Source: Musa acuminata AAA Group (Eukaryota > Streptophyta > Magnoliopsida > Zingiberales > Musaceae). From it: 64,000 nt of DNA. The notes below the pieces were generated by a model, which saw only the letters and a program-made list of their open reading frames with translations, was not told the DNA's origin and did no database searches. How positions within the stretch are numbered: position 1 is the stretch's first letter; the number at the start of each line of letters is the position of its first letter. The position numbers were made by a program, and so were the translations under genes. This document shows positions 61,077 to 64,000 of this stretch, one piece after another. Location of the stretch: assembly GCF_036884655.1 (NCBI RefSeq), contig NC_088339.1, positions 25,749,501 to 25,813,500 on the forward strand, written 5' to 3'.

Positions 61077-63690
61077 ACCAGACGATAGTCTTCCCTCGGA
61101 TACTTGTGTTCACTATGGGAGGACAAGTAGGCCACATCGACAGTAGATTGCACCATCTTTTACGAACAGTGGATGCACCATCCCTGAAGGAAGAAAAGGG
61201 AGGAGGAGGGATGGGAGATTGCACCATGTTTCCGTGAGTTGAGGTCCACAGAGCAACCATTTAGGGAACAAGAAAAATAGAACGAGATCCACAATGGGAG
61301 TATAAAATGCTTTGCGTCACCTTTTCCCTCAATGTTTCAGAGCGAAGAGCTCCCCTGTCTGCAGTCAGCCATTGTCGTGCTCCATGATCTTCCATTCATT
61401 CTAGTGTCCGAGAAGAAACATCGTTCCCTCATTTGCCATCACATTCCATGAGACATCTACACTTGCACTGTCAAGTCTCACTCACGACAAGCACTGGCTT
61501 GTTCAAGTTGAGCATTGAGCTCCAGTAGATGCTGCACAAGCAGCAACTGATATTTTCGAGTAATATGTTTATTTTCTATAGATTTACAAGATACAAGTGA
61601 TCTAAATCAAATGGTTACGATTGCTGAATCCCAGATTTTGAAGACCTGAGCTGCGAGATGGTCTTTGGTCAGCAACCTCCTCTTCATGACCCCACGTTGA
61701 AGCAACCATGCTACCACAAGTCCTGTAATGGCATCGATCCCAGCACGTTGACAGGCAAAAGAATTCCACCCTTGACTTCTTCTAACTACGATCTTATTTG
61801 ACCACTGTTTGCAGGCATAACAAAGCAGAAACATGGAGTGAACTGCTCCAGTGGATGAAAGAGAACTGGCAGCACTTCATCCTACGACGTAGCAGATTAC
61901 ACTGTATTAAATATGCGGTTGATTTAGTCTTTTTTTCAACTGAAAGTATATGTACTGTCGATCAGAAGGTGATGGCAATACTGTTTGCATGTTATTTGCT
62001 GTCGAAGTAAATATGTAGAACAAGACACATTTCAGTCTCCGAATAATTGTGATGCGACGCTCTTTAATACCCCTTTTGGTTTGACTTTTCTTTTTCGAAT
62101 CTTCTCACAGGATCTAAATAATGAATCACAAGAGAATCTTATCATCGAGGAACTGCGTTTGTCGAATTCATCCCCACTAGTGGTAGGTGAGATCAATAGC
62201 AATCCACAATTATGATATGGGAATTGGAGAGTAAGACCATCAGTCAACACATCATGTGCATGCTTAAAGCAACATAAAGCGCGAGTTAGGGCTAATCGAG
62301 AAACCTTTTTTCCATGGGAATGCCATAACTAAGTTTTCTATTAGGAAGACGATGAAGGTTTATTCCACGTACGGACTTCTGACTGCATTCTTACGGCAAA
62401 CAATGGCAAATCTCCATTTAGTTTACGGAAACTTTTGACAGTCCTTTTGCGTGCAAAGCCATTGACAATGAAGAACTGAAGAATGATAATTTGATATTTC
62501 CAAATGCCAAACTATCTGAACTCATCGATCTTAGGAGGATTCAACTAAATCCGGATTGAAACTGGCACCAAAGAAGAATAGGGAGGAGGAATGGGTAATT
62601 GCGCCATAGTTTCTGTGAGACGAGGACCACCAGGCAACCATTCAGGGAACAAGAAGAATGGAACTGAGATCCACGAGGGGAGTATAAAATGCTTCACGTC
62701 ACCTTTTTCCGCGGACATTCCAAAGCGATGACCTTCCCTGTCGGCAGTCCTCCATGCAATGAATAAAGATCGATCCCATCAGCCATTGTTGTGCTCCATC
62801 TTCTTCCATTCATCCTAGTGTCTGACAACAAACTGGATGTTCCAGTGACAGGACAGCAATACACTGTTACTGTCAAATCTCACTCATGACAAGCACTGCC
62901 ATTCTCAAGTTGAGCTTTGTGTAGATGCACAACTAGTGCTCCCTGTTGCTGCTAATATCTCAACATCTGCGGCTCACATCTCTGGATTTTATTGAAGAGG
63001 ATATTAGATGCTCTTTGTTAAATGTCGTAGTTGCAAGTACATAAAGAAAACACATGAGCTTCAGAGAGGCTTGGCAATGAACGGATGAGAGCAGACGACG
63101 GATGTGAAGCAAAAGGTGATGGCATTGCTGCCTGATAGAGTCTCATCATCGAATCACAAGAGATTGTCATCATGGAGGAACCTCTTTGACTCTCCGCTTG
63201 CTCTAATTACATCTAAATGATATGACAGGCATATCTGTCATTATCTATAGACCTCTAAGAGAGTAGGAAACGCGAATGATTCCGCGGGACTGCTCACCTC
63301 ACTTGTTGGACCAGATGCAGATGCAGATGCAGTAGCCAACAAGCAAGCATGTTACAGGGATCTGAGATGACCCAGATGCTCCACTAGGATTTCCATGGAT
63401 TCACTTCTCGGTGGACTCTGAACTGATTGCCCCAACCAGAGAATGAGCAAACAGGCCGATCCACTCTCTGACCTCCTAAATGGCGAGTGGCCATGACAAT
63501 TTGGTGCCGTTGGTTGTAATTGATATGCCTTCAAGAACTATAGTGCAAATGAGTCGTTGACCAAGAAAACCTTGGAAACTCACATAACCGTTCCTCTTTG
63601 TGTTAATATTCGCATATTCCATATAATAATGATTCGTATCTCACACCATGATGCTGACATAATCCCTCGGCGGCCTCAACCTGTGCCTTA
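61077..63690. other. intergenic region with a diverged tandem duplication
   Basis: No gene is recognisable. The region holds two related copies of a segment of about 0.6-1 kb, listed separately. A short frame at 61,798-61,900 (ETWSELLQWMKENWQHF) follows an acceptor-like TTTGCAG but has no family signature. Confidence 0.55.
61190..63190. repeat. diverged tandem duplication, two copies
   Basis: Copy 1 (61,190-62,170) and copy 2 (62,570-63,190) share, in the same order: GGGAGGAGGRATGGG, CAACCATTYAGGGAACAAGAA, GGGAGTATAAAATGCTT, a CTTCCATTCATYCTAGTGTC segment, CTCACTCAYGACAAGCACTG, CAGAAGGTGATGGCA versus CAAAAGGTGATGGCA, and AATCACAAGAGAWT. Spacing within the copies differs by indels. No coding function is evident. 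Confidence 0.75.
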
Positions 63691-63699
63691 ACACTCCGC

Positions 63700-63990
63700 T
63701 AAATTCCTAATTGGGCCTTCTAGTAGGTACAACAATTGGCCAATTAAGGGCCCGTAATCTCGCTTCACTGTTGTACATAGATCGGGCTCAACAGGTATGG
63801 GCCAATTATGGCCCATTAATACCTAGCAAGAGACTGGACTCGATCCGTTCCTGCCCGCTTTGCCCCGGCCGCTCGAATTGGCCAACCGCACTTCACCGCC
63901 ATCCCCGACGGCGGAGTTAGCCGGCGGCCGCGTCGAGTAGATCTTCGCCACTTCCCCCTCGCGGCGTCGCGTGGACTTCAGCTTGGTTCG
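63700..63990 (+). promoter_or_regulatory. site-II-rich putative promoter of a gene beyond the right edge
   Basis: TTGGGCC (about 63,713), GGGCCC (about 63,749), ATGGGCC (about 63,798) and TGGCCCAT (about 63,808) are clustered, the site II (TCP-binding) pattern of plant housekeeping and ribosomal-type promoters. They are followed by a GC-rich, CpG-rich stretch (63,850-64,000) like a leader or first exon of a monocot gene. No coding similarity can be read before the edge. The orientation is inferred from the GC-rich stretch lying to the right. Confidence 0.5.
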
Positions 63991-64000
63991 TGAACCCTCA

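Noticed and set aside
1..64000. CRISPR arrays, operons, bacterial-type genes, rRNA or tRNA genes, conserved microRNA precursors
   Set aside because: The window is plant nuclear DNA. The regular repeats seen are microsatellites or minisatellites, and no mature sequences of the common conserved plant microRNAs I looked for were found by eye.

Overview
The window is nuclear genomic DNA of a flowering plant, most likely a non-grass monocot of the banana (Zingiberales) type. The evidence is GT-AG introns, GC-rich first exons that grade into AT-rich 3' parts (a monocot habit), CT/GA microsatellites in leaders and introns, and a PEAPOD/TIFY4 gene, a family recorded as lost from grasses. The genus is my inference. 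All recognisable genes lie on the + strand.

Layout. 1-4.9 kb: gene-poor, with a possible receptor-kinase relic at the very left, two GA microsatellites and a GC-rich stretch holding an orphan first-exon-like ORF. 5.1-7.9 kb: PEAPOD-type TIFY repressor. 7.9-12.1 kb: no clear gene. 12.2-15.2 kb: acireductone dioxygenase (methionine salvage), complete, 7 exons, 199 aa. 15.2-17.7 kb: AT-rich spacer. 17.8-43.0 kb: one very large 20-exon gene encoding an N-terminal PP2C phosphatase fused to a C-terminal protein kinase (1,090 aa by my model). Its introns are filled with repeats: at least five copies of a GTACCG/purine-rich family, a relic LINE reverse transcriptase, a 905-bp terminal-inverted-repeat element with a 6-bp target duplication, and a probable SINE. 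43-48 kb: spacer with two exon-like pieces and microsatellites. 48.5-51.1 kb: INDETERMINATE DOMAIN (IDD) C2H2 zinc-finger factor, 386 aa. 53.9-57.8 kb: TSJT1/aluminium-induced (DUF3700) protein, 247 aa. 59.1-61.1 kb: DWARF27-type beta-carotene isomerase lacking the usual last exon. 61.2-63.2 kb: a diverged tandem duplication. 63.7-64.0 kb: a site-II-rich, GC-rich stretch that looks like the promoter of a gene beyond the window.

The genes do not form a pathway. PEAPOD and IDD are growth and developmental regulators, DWARF27 feeds strigolactone synthesis, acireductone dioxygenase recycles methionine from ethylene/polyamine synthesis, and the phosphatase-kinase fusion is a poorly characterised signalling protein. 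The points most worth a second look are the fusion protein with both active sites apparently intact behind a signal-peptide-like N-terminus, its intron 3 donor reading GA instead of GT, the DWARF27 gene without its C-terminal exon, and the nested mobile elements in the fusion gene's introns.

Exon borders were placed by eye from reading frame, splice consensus and family similarity. For the four complete gene models (acireductone dioxygenase, fusion, IDD, TSJT1) the summed exon lengths are divisible by three, which supports the borders.
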